In this document: positions 26,032 through 34,578 of the stretch, piece after piece | How positions within the stretch are numbered: position 1 is the first letter of the stretch | Layout of the letters: every line of letters starts with the position of its first letter | NCBI RefSeq assembly: GCF_000158815.1 | Contig: NZ_GG657738.1 | Location: forward strand, 594,751 to 644,927 | Reading direction: 5' to 3' | DNA: 50,177 nt | Origin: Micromonospora sp. ATCC 39149 | GTDB taxonomy: Bacteria > Actinomycetota > Actinomycetes > Mycobacteriales > Micromonosporaceae | Position numbers and translations under genes: made by a program | Notes under the pieces: model-generated | The model's input: the letters and a program-made list of their open reading frames with translations, nothing else | Database searches by the model: none | Told to the model about the DNA's origin: nothing

Positions 26032-27045
26032 ATGGAACAGCAGCGGGCGACGTTGGCGGACATCGCGCAAGCGGCCGGGGTGTCGATCCCTACCGTCTCG
26101 AAGGTCCTCAACGGCCGGCCGGACGTCGCAGCCGCGACCCGGCACCGGGTCCAGACCCTGCTCGACGCGCGGGGGTACACCGCCCGGGGCACCGGCCGCC
26201 CAGCGGCCCGCGCCGGCCTGATCGACCTGGTGCTGCGGGACCTCGGCAGCCCGTGGGCCATGCAGATCATCGACGGGGTCGAGGAGCTGGCCTACCAGGT
26301 CGGCTTCGGCGTCGTCGTCTCCGCCGTCCACGGCCGGCATCGCACCCGTCCCGACCGGCGCTGGACCGAGCAGCTCGCCGCCCGCCGCTGCGACGGGGTG
26401 CTGCTCGTCCTGTCCGACATCTCCCCCGCCCAGCGCGGCCAACTGGAGGAGCTGGGCATACCGGTGGTGATCATCGATCCGGCCGGACAGCCCCCCGCGG
26501 ACATCCCGTCGGTCGGGGCGACCAACTGGGCCGGCGGGCGGGCGGCCACCGAGCACCTGCTCGACCTCGGGCACCGCCGCATCGCCGCCATCGGCGGGCC
26601 TCCCACCGTCCCGTGTAGCCGCGCCCGCGTCGACGGCTACCGGGCCGCCATGGACGCCGCAGGGCAGCGAATCCCCGCCGGCCACGTCCGCACCGGTGAC
26701 TTCCTCGCCCCCTCGGGCTACCGGGAGACACACGCCCTGCTCGACCTGGCCCGGCCGCCGACGGCGATCTTCGCGTGTTCCGACGAGATGGCCCTGGGTG
26801 CGTACGAGGCGCTCTACGAACGGGGGCTGCGGGCGCCGGACGACATGAGCGTCGTCGGCTTCGACGACCTGGACGCGGCCCGGTGGGCCGTGCCACCGCT
26901 GACCACCGTCCGCCAGCCGCTGACCGAGATGGCCGCGATGGCCACCCGGATGCTGCTCAGCCTGGTCAACGGCGAGGAGCTGGCCAGTGACCGCATCGAA
27001 CTGGCCACCTCGCTGGTCGTGCGGCAGAGCACCCGGCCCTGTTGA
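26032..27045 (+). CDS. LacI-family regulator next to the cellulase gene
   Basis: 337 residues; GAGGGAG upstream supports ATG 26032. The helix-turn-helix TLADIAQAAGVSIPTVSKVL with NGRPDVAAATRHRVQTLLDA is of the PTVSKVLNGR type seen in actinobacterial glycan-degradation repressors. The effector-binding core ends with DMSVVGFDDLDAARWAVPPL and TTVRQPLTEM, the conserved LacI C-terminal signature. Two perfect palindromes lie directly upstream. It is transcribed in the same direction as the CBM2-GH5 cellulase gene that starts 240 bases downstream and divergently, at a distance, from the arabinose operon. Control of the cellulase and of itself is the simplest inference; the ligand is unknown, but a xylo-, cello- or arabino-oligosaccharide is expected. 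Confidence 0.9.
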   Translation: MEQQRATLADIAQAAGVSIPTVSKVLNGRPDVAAATRHRVQTLLDARGYTARGTGRPAARAGLIDLVLRDLGSPWAMQIIDGVEELAYQVGFGVVVSAVHGRHRTRPDRRWTEQLAARRCDGVLLVLSDISPAQRGQLEELGIPVVIIDPAGQPPADIPSVGATNWAGGRAATEHLLDLGHRRIAAIGGPPTVPCSRARVDGYRAAMDAAGQRIPAGHVRTGDFLAPSGYRETHALLDLARPPTAIFACSDEMALGAYEALYERGLRAPDDMSVVGFDDLDAARWAVPPLTTVRQPLTEMAAMATRMLLSLVNGEELASDRIELATSLVVRQSTRPC

Positions 27046-27098
27046 TCGCCCCCACGGTGGACCGACGGCCCGGCGTCGGCGCGACCGCCCGGGGCGGC

Positions 27099-27120
27099 AC
27101 ACTTCGACGTATCGAAGTGT
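27099..27120. promoter_or_regulatory. 9-bp dyad between LacI gene and cellulase
   Basis: ACACTTCGA (27099-27107) and TCGAAGTGT (27112-27120) are perfect inverted repeats around CGTA, 53 bases after the LacI stop. It could terminate the LacI message or be an operator; the CTTCGA/TCGAAG core is related to, but not identical with, the TCGAAA/TTTCGA sites upstream. Confidence 0.45.
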
Positions 27121-27153
27121 TGCGCAGGTACGACGTACGCCCTCCGGCTGCCG

Positions 27154-27167
27154 TGGGAGCACTCGCG
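27154..27167 (+). promoter_or_regulatory. CebR-like box upstream of the cellulase
   Basis: TGGGAGCACTCGCG matches 11 of 14 positions of the CebR operator known from Streptomyces and Thermobifida (TGGGAGCGCTCCCA), about 118 bases before the cellulase ATG. CebR-type repressors release on cellobiose. No cebR gene is certain in this window. Confidence 0.45.
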
Positions 27168-27284
27168 GGGGCATCGGTGCTGCCGTGGCGGGAGGACACG
27201 CAGGCACGGCCGCCACACCACCACCGGGGGGAGGGGCCCCCACCCCGTCCCGTCCCGCCCCGCCCAACGGAATGAGACGGTCCG

Positions 27285-28733
27285 ATGAAGAGAGCCCCCC
27301 GCCCGTCCCGGCTGCAGCTGGTCGTGGCCGGTGCGGTCGGTGCGCTGACCCTCGGCGCGACGGCGTTCGTACCGGCCACCAACGCCGTGGCGGCCACCGG
27401 CTGCGCCGTCACCTACACGACCAACAGCTGGTCCGGCGGGTTCACCGCATCGGTCGGCATCAAGAACCTCGGCGACCCGGTCAACGGCTGGACCCTCGGC
27501 TTCACCTTCCCGAACTCGGGGCAGAAGATCACCCAGGGCTGGTCGGCGACGTACAACCAGAGCGGCAACGCCGTCACCGCGCAGAGCTTGAGCTACAACG
27601 GCTCGCTGGCCACGGGCACCACGACCCGGATCGGCTTCAACGGCAGTTTCACCGGCAGCAACCCGGCGCCGACGTCGTTCACGCTCAACGGCACGGTGTG
27701 CAACGGCGGCACGCCGCCGACCACCACGTCGCCGCCCGCCACCACCACGCCGCCGACCACCACGCCGCCGCCGACCACTCCCCCGCCGGGCGGCACGACG
27801 CCCGTGGCGATCAACGGTCAGCTACGGGTGTGCGGGGTCAACCTGTGCAACCGGTACGGCAAGCCGATCCAGCTACGCGGCATGAGCACCCACGGCCTCC
27901 AGTGGTTGGCCCAGTGCTACGACGACGCGTCCCTCGACGCGCTGTCCAAGGACTGGCTGGCCGACCTGCTCCGCGTCTCGATGTACGTGCAGGAGGGCGG
28001 TTACGAGACGAACCCGGCCGGCTTCACCAACCGGGTCAACGCCCTCGTGGAGGAGGCCACCGAGCGCGGCATGTACGCGCTGATCGACTTCCACACGCTG
28101 ACGCCCGGCGACCCGATGTTCAACCTGGAGCGGGCCAAGGCGTTCTTCGCCGCCGTGTCCGCCCGGCACGCCAGCAAGAACAACGTGATCTACGAGATCA
28201 CCAACGAGCCCAACGGGGTGAGCTGGTCGACGATCAAGAACTACGCGGAGCAGGTCATCCCGGTCATCCGCGCCAACGACCCGGACGCGGTCGTCATCGT
28301 CGGCACCCGCGGCTGGTCCTCGCTCGGCGTCTCCGAGGGCGGCAACTCCGCCGAGGTCATCAACAACCCGGTGAACGCCGGCAACATCATGTACGCGTTC
28401 CACTTCTACGCCGCGTCCCACAAGGACAACCACCGGGCCGAGCTGGAGCGGGCCGCCGCCCGGATCCCCATGTTCGTCACCGAGTTCGGCACCGTCACGT
28501 ACAACGGCGGCGGCGCGGTGGACGCGGCCAGCAGCACGGCCTGGCTGGACCTGCTCGACCGGCTGAAGATCAGCTACGCCAACTGGACGTACTCGGACGC
28601 CGACGAGGGCAGCGCCGCGTTCCGCCCCGGCACCTGCTACGGCGGCACGTACACCGGCACGTCGGTGCTGACCGAGTCGGGCAACTTCATGCGCAACCGC
28701 ATCCGCACCCCGGACAACTTCCCCACGAGCTGA
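27285..28733 (+). CDS. Secreted CBM2-GH5 endo-beta-1,4-glucanase (cellulase)
   Basis: 482 residues. Signal peptide to about residue 37 (LVVAGAVGALTLGATAFVPA), then a family-2 cellulose-binding module (CAVTYTTNSWSGGFTASVGI ... FTLNGTVCNGG) bounded by a Cys pair with conserved surface tryptophans. A Pro/Thr linker of about 35 residues precedes the GH5 barrel: LCNRYGKPIQLRGMSTHGLQ, LIDFHTLTPGD, acid/base Glu in NVIYEITNEPNGVSWSTIKN, HFYAASHKDNHR and nucleophile Glu in IPMFVTEFGTVTYNGGG. Such enzymes cut internal bonds of cellulose outside the cell. It is followed by a strong terminator and preceded by a CebR-like box. It forms a natural set with the CBM2-linked esterase at 36157 even though the two are not adjacent. 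Confidence 0.95.
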   Translation: MKRAPRPSRLQLVVAGAVGALTLGATAFVPATNAVAATGCAVTYTTNSWSGGFTASVGIKNLGDPVNGWTLGFTFPNSGQKITQGWSATYNQSGNAVTAQSLSYNGSLATGTTTRIGFNGSFTGSNPAPTSFTLNGTVCNGGTPPTTTSPPATTTPPTTTPPPTTPPPGGTTPVAINGQLRVCGVNLCNRYGKPIQLRGMSTHGLQWLAQCYDDASLDALSKDWLADLLRVSMYVQEGGYETNPAGFTNRVNALVEEATERGMYALIDFHTLTPGDPMFNLERAKAFFAAVSARHASKNNVIYEITNEPNGVSWSTIKNYAEQVIPVIRANDPDAVVIVGTRGWSSLGVSEGGNSAEVINNPVNAGNIMYAFHFYAASHKDNHRAELERAAARIPMFVTEFGTVTYNGGGAVDAASSTAWLDLLDRLKISYANWTYSDADEGSAAFRPGTCYGGTYTGTSVLTESGNFMRNRIRTPDNFPTS

Positions 28734-28747
28734 CCGGTCGCACCATC

Positions 28748-28784
28748 CCGCGACGCCCCGTCCATCGTGGACGGGGCGTCGCGG
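28748..28784. terminator. Strong 16-bp bidirectional terminator hairpin
   Basis: CCGCGACGCCCCGTCC (28748-28763) pairs perfectly with GGACGGGGCGTCGCGG (28769-28784), 5-base loop, between the convergent cellulase and ABC-transporter genes. Confidence 0.88.
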
Positions 28785-28788
28785 CACG

Positions 28789-29853
28789 TCACCGGCCGGT
28801 GGTGCGCGGGGCCGGACCGTCAGGGAAGGGGGCCTCCGGCCCGGCCAGCATGGCCCGGACGGCCTCGCCCGCGTACGGGCAGGCGGCCCGCTGGCCGGCG
28901 GTGATCTCGGTCAGCGCCGGGTCGACCTCGGCGCAGTCCGGCCGCGCCTGCGGGCAGCGGGTCCGGAACCGGCAGCCGCCGGGCGGGTCGATCGGGCTCG
29001 GCACGTCTCCGCGCAGGATGATCCGACGGCGGCGGCGCTCCACCTTCGGATCGGCCACGGGCACCGCCGACAGCAGCGCGGCGGTGTACGGGTGCGCGGG
29101 CTGCCGGTAGAGCTGGGCCGGCGTGCCGGTCTCCACGATTCGGCCCAGGTACATGACCGCGACCCGGTCGCTCATGTGCTCCACGGCGGCCAGGTCGTGC
29201 GCGATGAACAGGTACGTCAGACCCAGATCCCGCTGGAGCCCCCGCAGCAGGTTCATGATCTGCGCCTGCACGCTCAGATCCAGCGAAGCGATCGGCTCGT
29301 CCAGGACGATCAGGTCGGGCTCCCCGGCAAGCGCGCGGGCGATGCCGACCCGCTGGCGCTGCCCACCGGAGAGTTCGTGCGGGTGCCGGCCGGCGAGGTC
29401 GACGCGCAGGCCGACCAGCTCCAGCAGCTCCGCGACCCGGCGACGCCGGGCGTGGGCGGAGTCCACGAGCCGGTGCACCACCAACGGCTCGGCGACACTG
29501 GCCCCGATCGTGCGCCGGGGGTCCAGTGACGCCTGCGGGTCCTGGAACACCATGGCCACCCGCCGGCGCAGGCCACGTAGCCGGCGGCGGGACCACCGGG
29601 TCACGTCCCGGCCGCCGACCCGCACCCGTCCGGAGGTCGGGTCGACCAGGCGCAGCAGCGCCAGGCCGGCGGTGGACTTCCCGCTGCCCGACTCGCCGAC
29701 CAGCCCGAGCGTCTCGCCCCGCCGGATGGCCAGCGACACCCCGTCGACGGCCCGGACCCGGGCGCCGCCGCCGGCCGGGAACCACACCCGCAGGTCGTCG
29801 AGCTCGGCGAGGAGCTCCCCTGCGGCGGCATCCGGGGCGGTCTCGGTGGTCAT
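28789..29853 (-). CDS. Oligopeptide-type ABC transporter ATPase (OppF/DppF)
   Basis: 354 residues. Walker [22 protein letters not shown]-loop [17 protein letters not shown], signature [17 protein letters not shown], Walker [20 protein letters not shown], switch His [20 protein letters not shown], and the family-specific C-terminal Cys-rich block ([15 protein letters not shown], then AACPY) that may hold an Fe-S cluster as in other Opp/Dpp ATPases. It pairs with the OppD-like protein as a heterodimer. Its ATG overlaps the stop of that gene (ATGA); it is the last gene of the five-gene operon and ends just before the terminator. An Arg-rich stretch ([12 protein letters not shown]) replaces the usual linker. 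Confidence 0.93.
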   Translation of the reverse strand: MTTETAPDAAAGELLAELDDLRVWFPAGGGARVRAVDGVSLAIRRGETLGLVGESGSGKSTAGLALLRLVDPTSGRVRVGGRDVTRWSRRRLRGLRRRVAMVFQDPQASLDPRRTIGASVAEPLVVHRLVDSAHARRRRVAELLELVGLRVDLAGRHPHELSGGQRQRVGIARALAGEPDLIVLDEPIASLDLSVQAQIMNLLRGLQRDLGLTYLFIAHDLAAVEHMSDRVAVMYLGRIVETGTPAQLYRQPAHPYTAALLSAVPVADPKVERRRRRIILRGDVPSPIDPPGGCRFRTRCPQARPDCAEVDPALTEITAGQRAACPYAGEAVRAMLAGPEAPFPDGPAPRTTGR

Positions 29854-30857
29854 GCGTCCTCCCCGCCGGGGTAGAAGGTGCGTACCTCGTGGCCGCGGGT
29901 CACCTCGACCAGCGGTGGCAGCTCGTGCTCGCACCGGGCGTCGCCGCGTACCGGGCAGCGGGGCCAGAACGCGCAGCCGGGCGGCAGTTCGAGGGGGCTC
30001 GGCGGCGCGCCCTGGATCGCCGGCAGGTCGCCGCCGGCGCGTTCCGGGTCCGGGCGGGCCGCCAGCAGACCCCGGGTGTACGGGTGCGCCGGCGCGGCGA
30101 ACACGGCGTCGACGTCGCCCCGCTCGACGATCCGGCCGCCGTACATGACGGCCACGGTGTCGGCGACTCCAGCGACCACGCCGAGATCGTGGGTGATCCA
30201 GACGACGGCGGTGCCGAGCCGGCGGCGCAGGTCGGCGACCAGTTCGACGATCTGCGCCTGGGTGGTGACGTCGAGCGCGGTGGTCGGCTCGTCGGCGATG
30301 AGCAGAGCCGGCTCGCAGGCCAGGGCCATGGCGATGACGACCCGCTGGCGCATTCCGCCGGAGAACTGGTGCGGGTACTCGGCGACGCGCCGGCCCGGCG
30401 ACGGGATGCCGACCAGGTCCAGCAGCTCGACGGCCCGGTCCCGGGCCTGCCGGCGGGTCATGCCGAGATGCTCCTCGCACGCCTCGGACACCTGCCGGCC
30501 CACGGTGAGCACCGGGTTGAGCGAGGTCATCGGGTCCTGGAAGACGAAGCCGACGTGCCGGCCACGCAGCCGCCGGCGGCGCGGCTCGGACAGCGTGGTC
30601 AACTCCTCGCCGAGTAGCCGGACCCGGCCGGTGACCCGGGCCGCGCGGGGGGCCAGGCCGGTGGCGGCGAGCACGGTCATGCTCTTGCCGCTGCCGGACT
30701 CGCCGACCAGGGCGAGGGTCTGCCCGGCCCGCACCGACCAGTCGACGCCGGCGACCGCCCTCGCCTGGCCCCGTCGGGTGCCGATCGTCACGGTCAGGTC
30801 CTCGATGTCCAACACCGGCTCGGCCTCGCGGCCGGCAGCAGGTGACGAGGTCTTCAT
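29850..30857 (-). CDS. Oligopeptide-type ABC transporter ATPase (OppD/DppD)
   Basis: 335 residues. Walker [21 protein letters not shown] (the GKSM form is typical of OppD/DppD), Q-loop [20 protein letters not shown], signature [20 protein letters not shown], Walker [21 protein letters not shown] and switch His [20 protein letters not shown]. The C-terminal oligopeptide-transporter block ([20 protein letters not shown]) is present. Start ATG 30857 overlaps the permease stop as ATGA. The N-terminal 15 residues ([20 protein letters not shown]) are a short extension. Works with the OppF-like ATPase on the inner face of the membrane. Confidence 0.93.
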   Translation of the reverse strand: MKTSSPAAGREAEPVLDIEDLTVTIGTRRGQARAVAGVDWSVRAGQTLALVGESGSGKSMTVLAATGLAPRAARVTGRVRLLGEELTTLSEPRRRRLRGRHVGFVFQDPMTSLNPVLTVGRQVSEACEEHLGMTRRQARDRAVELLDLVGIPSPGRRVAEYPHQFSGGMRQRVVIAMALACEPALLIADEPTTALDVTTQAQIVELVADLRRRLGTAVVWITHDLGVVAGVADTVAVMYGGRIVERGDVDAVFAAPAHPYTRGLLAARPDPERAGGDLPAIQGAPPSPLELPPGCAFWPRCPVRGDARCEHELPPLVEVTRGHEVRTFYPGGEDA

Positions 30858-31735
30858 GCCCGGCTCCTCCTCGCCTCGCTGACGGTGAGCTGACGCGGGT
30901 CCAGTACGTCCCGCAGCGCGTCGCCGACGAGGTTGAAGGCGAGCACGGTGAGGAAGATGGCGGCGCCGGGGAAGACGCCGAGCCACCACGCCTCGGTGAC
31001 GAACCCGCGCCCGTCGTAGAGCATCCGCCCCCACGCCGGGGCGGGTGGCTGCACACCGAGGCCCAGGAAGGACAGGGCCGCCTCCGAGAGGATCGCGAAC
31101 GCCAGGGACAGCGACGTCTGCACGATCAGCGGGGCCGCGATGTTGGGCAGCACGTGGCGGCGGATGATCCGGGCGTCCGACGCGCCGATGGACACGGCCG
31201 CCCGCACGAAGACCTGCTCGCGTACGGAGAGCACGCCCGCGCGGGTCACCCGGGCGAAGATCGGCGTGTAGACCACCCCGATCGCGACCATCGCGGTGAC
31301 CAGGCCCGGCCCGAGCACGGCCACGATCGCGACGGCGAGCAGCAGCACCGGGAACGCGAACAGCACGTCCATGCCGCGCATGAGGACGTTGTCGACCCAA
31401 CCCCGGTACCAGCCGGCCAGCAGGCCGACGGTGACCCCGACCAGCAGCGCGATGCCCACGCTGACCAGGCCCACCTCCAGGGAGACCCGGGCGGCGGCGA
31501 GGACGCGGCTGAGCACGTCGCGGCCCAGCTCGTCGGTGCCGAACGGATGATCGAGGCTGGGCGGGCGCAGCATCTTCTCGACGTCGACGTCGTTGGTCCC
31601 GGCCGGTGCCAGCCACCGGCCGGCCAGCCCCACCACGAGCAGCAGGAGCAGTACGAGGGTGCCGGCGACGGCCGGCGGGTCGTGCCGCAGCGCGGACAGC
31701 GCGCGGCGCACCGTGCCGTCGGAGCCGGCGCTCAC
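30854..31735 (-). CDS. Oligopeptide-type ABC transporter permease (OppC/DppC)
   Basis: 293 residues with about six membrane helices. The N-terminal helix (AVAGTLVLLLLLVVGLAGRW) is followed by HPFGTDELGRDVLSRVLAAA, the classic OppC signature, and by the EAA loop (ASDARIIRRHVLPNIAAPLI). The start is a GTG (31735) that overlaps the stop of the upstream permease gene as GTGA; no ATG fits. C-terminal VGDALRDVLDPRQL is also family-typical. Forms the pore with the OppB-like permease. Confidence 0.92.
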   Translation of the reverse strand: MSAGSDGTVRRALSALRHDPPAVAGTLVLLLLLVVGLAGRWLAPAGTNDVDVEKMLRPPSLDHPFGTDELGRDVLSRVLAAARVSLEVGLVSVGIALLVGVTVGLLAGWYRGWVDNVLMRGMDVLFAFPVLLLAVAIVAVLGPGLVTAMVAIGVVYTPIFARVTRAGVLSVREQVFVRAAVSIGASDARIIRRHVLPNIAAPLIVQTSLSLAFAILSEAALSFLGLGVQPPAPAWGRMLYDGRGFVTEAWWLGVFPGAAIFLTVLAFNLVGDALRDVLDPRQLTVSEARRSRA

Positions 31736-32691
31736 CGGGCACCGATCCGCGGGTCGAGGCGGGCGTAGAGGACGTCCACCAGCAGGTTCATCAGCAGGAA
31801 CAGGGCGGCCACGAAGAGCACCGCGCCCTGTAGCACCGGGTAGTCGCGGGCTTGGACGGCATCGTAGGTGAGCCGGCCGACGCCCGGCCAGGCGAACAGC
31901 ACCTCGATCACGATCACCCCACCGACGAGGCTGGCCAACTGCACCGCCACGACGGTCACCACGGGGATCAGGGCGTTGCGCAGCACGTGCCGGACGACCA
32001 CGACCCGGGCGCGCAGGCCCTTGGCCACGGCCGTGCGCACGTAGTCCTCGGAGAGGACCTCCAGCACCGAGGAGCGGATGAACCGGGTGAGGATCGAGGC
32101 GGTGACCAGCCCCACCGCCGTGGCCGGCAGGATCACGTGCGACGCCCACCCCGCCGGGTCCTCGGTGAGGGCCACGTACCCCGAGGGTGGCAGCCAGCCG
32201 AGCACCCCGGCGAAGAGCAGGATGCCCATGATGCCCGTCCAGAAGTCGGGCACCGACACCCCGAACTGGCTGAACACCCGGGCGGCGTGGTCGAGGGCCG
32301 ATCCGCTGCGCACGGCGGAGAGCACGCCCAGCGGGAAGGCCACGAGCAGGGCGAGCAGCACAGCGGTGACCGCCAGCGACAGGGTCGCCGGCAGCCGCTC
32401 CAGGACGATCGTGGTGACCGGCTGGCCGCTGCGGAAGCTGACCCCGAGATCGCCGGTGAGCGCGTGGCTTACGTAGCTGACGTACTGGGCGACCAGCGGC
32501 CGGTCCAGGCCGGACCGCTCCCGCAGCGCGTCGTAGGTCTGCTGGTCGAAGCGCGTGCCGAGGGCCACCCGGACGGGATCGCCGGGGACGAGTTGGAGCA
32601 GCAGGAAGACGACAAGCGTCACCCCGAGCAGGACGATGGCCGACTGGAGCAGCCGGCGGAGGACGAAGCGCGCCATGCCGGGCCCCGTCAC
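31732..32691 (-). CDS. Oligopeptide-type ABC transporter permease (OppB/DppB)
   Basis: 319 residues, about six membrane helices. The N-terminus FVLRRLLQSAIVLLGVTLVV and FLLLQLVPGDPVRVALG is the hallmark of OppB/DppB permeases, with YVRTAVAKGLRARVVVVRHV and LRNALIPVVTVVAVQLASLV as the EAA region and FAWPGVGRLTYDAVQARDYP near the C-terminus. A GTG at 32691 is used here; an ATG five codons on (32676) is the alternative. It starts just one base after the stop of the binding-protein gene and overlaps the next permease gene by four bases. Confidence 0.92.
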   Translation of the reverse strand: MTGPGMARFVLRRLLQSAIVLLGVTLVVFLLLQLVPGDPVRVALGTRFDQQTYDALRERSGLDRPLVAQYVSYVSHALTGDLGVSFRSGQPVTTIVLERLPATLSLAVTAVLLALLVAFPLGVLSAVRSGSALDHAARVFSQFGVSVPDFWTGIMGILLFAGVLGWLPPSGYVALTEDPAGWASHVILPATAVGLVTASILTRFIRSSVLEVLSEDYVRTAVAKGLRARVVVVRHVLRNALIPVVTVVAVQLASLVGGVIVIEVLFAWPGVGRLTYDAVQARDYPVLQGAVLFVAALFLLMNLLVDVLYARLDPRIGAR

Positions 32692-32692
32692 G

Positions 32693-34234
32693 TCACCGGT
32701 CGAGGCCGACGTCGCGGAACCGGATGGCCCGGTCGGAGCGGACCTGATACCCGGTCACCTGCTTCGACCAGCCCTGCACCACGTCCGGGTTGTACAGGTA
32801 GACGTAGCTGGCGTCGTCGACGATCTGCTTCGCCGCCTGGTCGTACGTCCGCTTGCGGGCCACCGGGTCCGACTCGGTCCGCCCTGCGTCGAGGAGCTTG
32901 TCGACGGCGGGGTTGCTGTACTTGTGGAAGTTGAACGTCCCGCCGGTGCGATGCTGGGCATAGTAGAACTCGTCCGGGTCGATGTTGCCGAGCCAGCCGA
33001 GCAGGAACGCGTCGAAGGTGCCGCGGCCCTGCTCGTCGAGCCACTGGGCGAAGTCGAGGGTACGGATCTTCACGGTGATCCCGACGTCTTTGAGCTGGGC
33101 GGCGATGACCTGGGCCGCGCTGACCGTCTCCGGGTACTCGCTGGTCACCATCAGGTCCAGGGTCAGCCCGCGGACGCCGGCCTGGCCGAGCAGGTGCCGG
33201 GCCTGATCGGGGTCGTGCCGGTACGGCGCGTACTCGTAGTGCCAGGAACTGCCCTTCGGAATGGCGGTCTGGTTCACCGTGGCCTGCCCGAACTTGGCCG
33301 CCTTGGCGATCGCGTCCCGGTCCAGGGCGAACGCGATCGCGCGGCGCACGTTCACGTCGTCGTACGGCTTGCGGCCCTGGTTGAGCGCCAGGTACCAGTA
33401 GTCGGTCGACGACCGCGACTCGACGCTGACGTCGCCGCCGTCGTCCTTGAGTGCGGTGACCTGCTGGGGCGGGAGGTTGTCGGTCCACTGGACCTCGCCG
33501 CCGCGCAGGTTCTGCAAGGCCACGGTGGGGTCCTTGACGAAGGTGAATTTGACCCTGTCCAGCTTCGGCTTCGCGCCCCAGTAGTTGTCGTTGCGGGCCA
33601 GTTCGATGCTGTCGCCGGAGGTGTAGCCGGCGACGGCGAACGGCCCGCTGCCGACCGGCCTGGTCTTCACCGCTCCGGATTCCACGTTGGACTTCTCGAC
33701 GATCGCCACGCCCTTGAACCCGCCGAGGTTGGCCAGCAGGTTCGGGGTGGGCTTGGTGAGCGCGACGACCACGGTGGTCGGGTCGGGCCCGGTCACGGAC
33801 TTCACGGTCTCGAACTTGTACGCCTGGTTCAGCTTTTCCGAGATGATCCGCTGGTACGAGTAGACGACGTCTTCGGAGGTCAGTGGCGACCCGTCGGAGA
33901 ACCGCACCCCCTCGCGGAGGGTGAAGGTCCAGGTGAGCTGGTCGGCGCTGGTAGTCCACTTCGTCGCCAGCGCGGGACCCATCCGCAGGTCGGGGCCCGG
34001 CTCGACAAGGGTGTCGTAGACGTTCTCCAGCACCTGGAAGCTGTAGTAGGCCGAGGTCCGCTGCGGGTCGAGCTGGTCCGGTTCTCCACCGATGGCGGCG
34101 GTCAGCGTGCCGCCGGAGCCCCCGCCTCCGGTGTCGCCGGCTGCGTCCACGTCGACGCTGTCGCCGGTGCCGCAGCCGGCGACAGCGGCGACGGCGAGCG
34201 CGAGCACGGCACCGATCACTCTGGATCTGGTCAT
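32693..34234 (-). CDS. Family-5 solute-binding lipoprotein (OppA/DppA-like)
   Basis: 513 residues. A short signal ends in a lipobox (ALAVAAVAGCGTGDS), giving a membrane-anchored exported protein. SBP_bac_5 features: IGGEPDQLDPQRTSAYYSFQ, VYDTLVEPGPDLRMGPALAT, TFTLREGVRFSDGSPLTSED and the family-typical PVGSGPFAVAGYTSGDSIEL, RPYDDVNVRRAIAFALDRDA-type block (here starting KPYDD). First gene of the operon; GGAGGGGG lies about 10 bases before the ATG. Family-5 proteins bind peptides, but in plant-degrading actinomycetes many bind oligosaccharides, nickel or other solutes, so the ligand is open. The nearby cellulase makes an oligosaccharide possible but the two are convergent and not co-regulated by position. 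Confidence 0.9.
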   Translation of the reverse strand: MTRSRVIGAVLALAVAAVAGCGTGDSVDVDAAGDTGGGGSGGTLTAAIGGEPDQLDPQRTSAYYSFQVLENVYDTLVEPGPDLRMGPALATKWTTSADQLTWTFTLREGVRFSDGSPLTSEDVVYSYQRIISEKLNQAYKFETVKSVTGPDPTTVVVALTKPTPNLLANLGGFKGVAIVEKSNVESGAVKTRPVGSGPFAVAGYTSGDSIELARNDNYWGAKPKLDRVKFTFVKDPTVALQNLRGGEVQWTDNLPPQQVTALKDDGGDVSVESRSSTDYWYLALNQGRKPYDDVNVRRAIAFALDRDAIAKAAKFGQATVNQTAIPKGSSWHYEYAPYRHDPDQARHLLGQAGVRGLTLDLMVTSEYPETVSAAQVIAAQLKDVGITVKIRTLDFAQWLDEQGRGTFDAFLLGWLGNIDPDEFYYAQHRTGGTFNFHKYSNPAVDKLLDAGRTESDPVARKRTYDQAAKQIVDDASYVYLYNPDVVQGWSKQVTGYQVRSDRAIRFRDVGLDR

Positions 34235-34412
34235 GAACCCGGTCCCCCTCCGTCACCGAGGCGCGGGAGTGATCCCGCCTCTGCCCTCCTTGCCCGCCGG
34301 GCCCCGACGGTGAAACCTGCGGCGGCGCCCCCCGGAACGCCGCCCGGCCGGGCTACGGAGGCAGGGGCCCAGGTGGAAACCATTTCGTAACTCGACCGTC
34401 ATACGACCGGGG

Positions 34413-34577
34413 GTGCCCTCCAAAGCCGCGTACCGGTCGAGTTCGACGGGCGGGGCCGTGGTGGACCTGGACGGGATGGACCAGATCGACTCGGTCGGGT
34501 TGGAGCTGCTGGTGCGGGCCCACCAGGAGGCCAGGCAGCGGTTCCCCCGCGCCGGTCGCGTACCCGACCGGAGATGA
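34413..34577 (+). pseudogene. Fragment of a STAS-domain anti-sigma-factor antagonist
   Basis: A 54-codon frame from GTG 34413 contains GAVVDLDGMDQIDSVGLELL followed by VRAHQEARQRFPRAG and a stop. The IDSVGLELL segment is the STAS-domain phosphorylation loop (Ser after Asp) and the strand before it is typical of SpoIIAA-like proteins. The N-terminal strands and the C-terminal half of the domain are absent, there is no ribosome binding site, and the frame ends two bases before the end of nhaA. It is a remnant, not a working anti-anti-sigma factor. The rest of the 34235-34412 gap shows no gene. Confidence 0.55.
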
Positions 34578-34578
34578 C

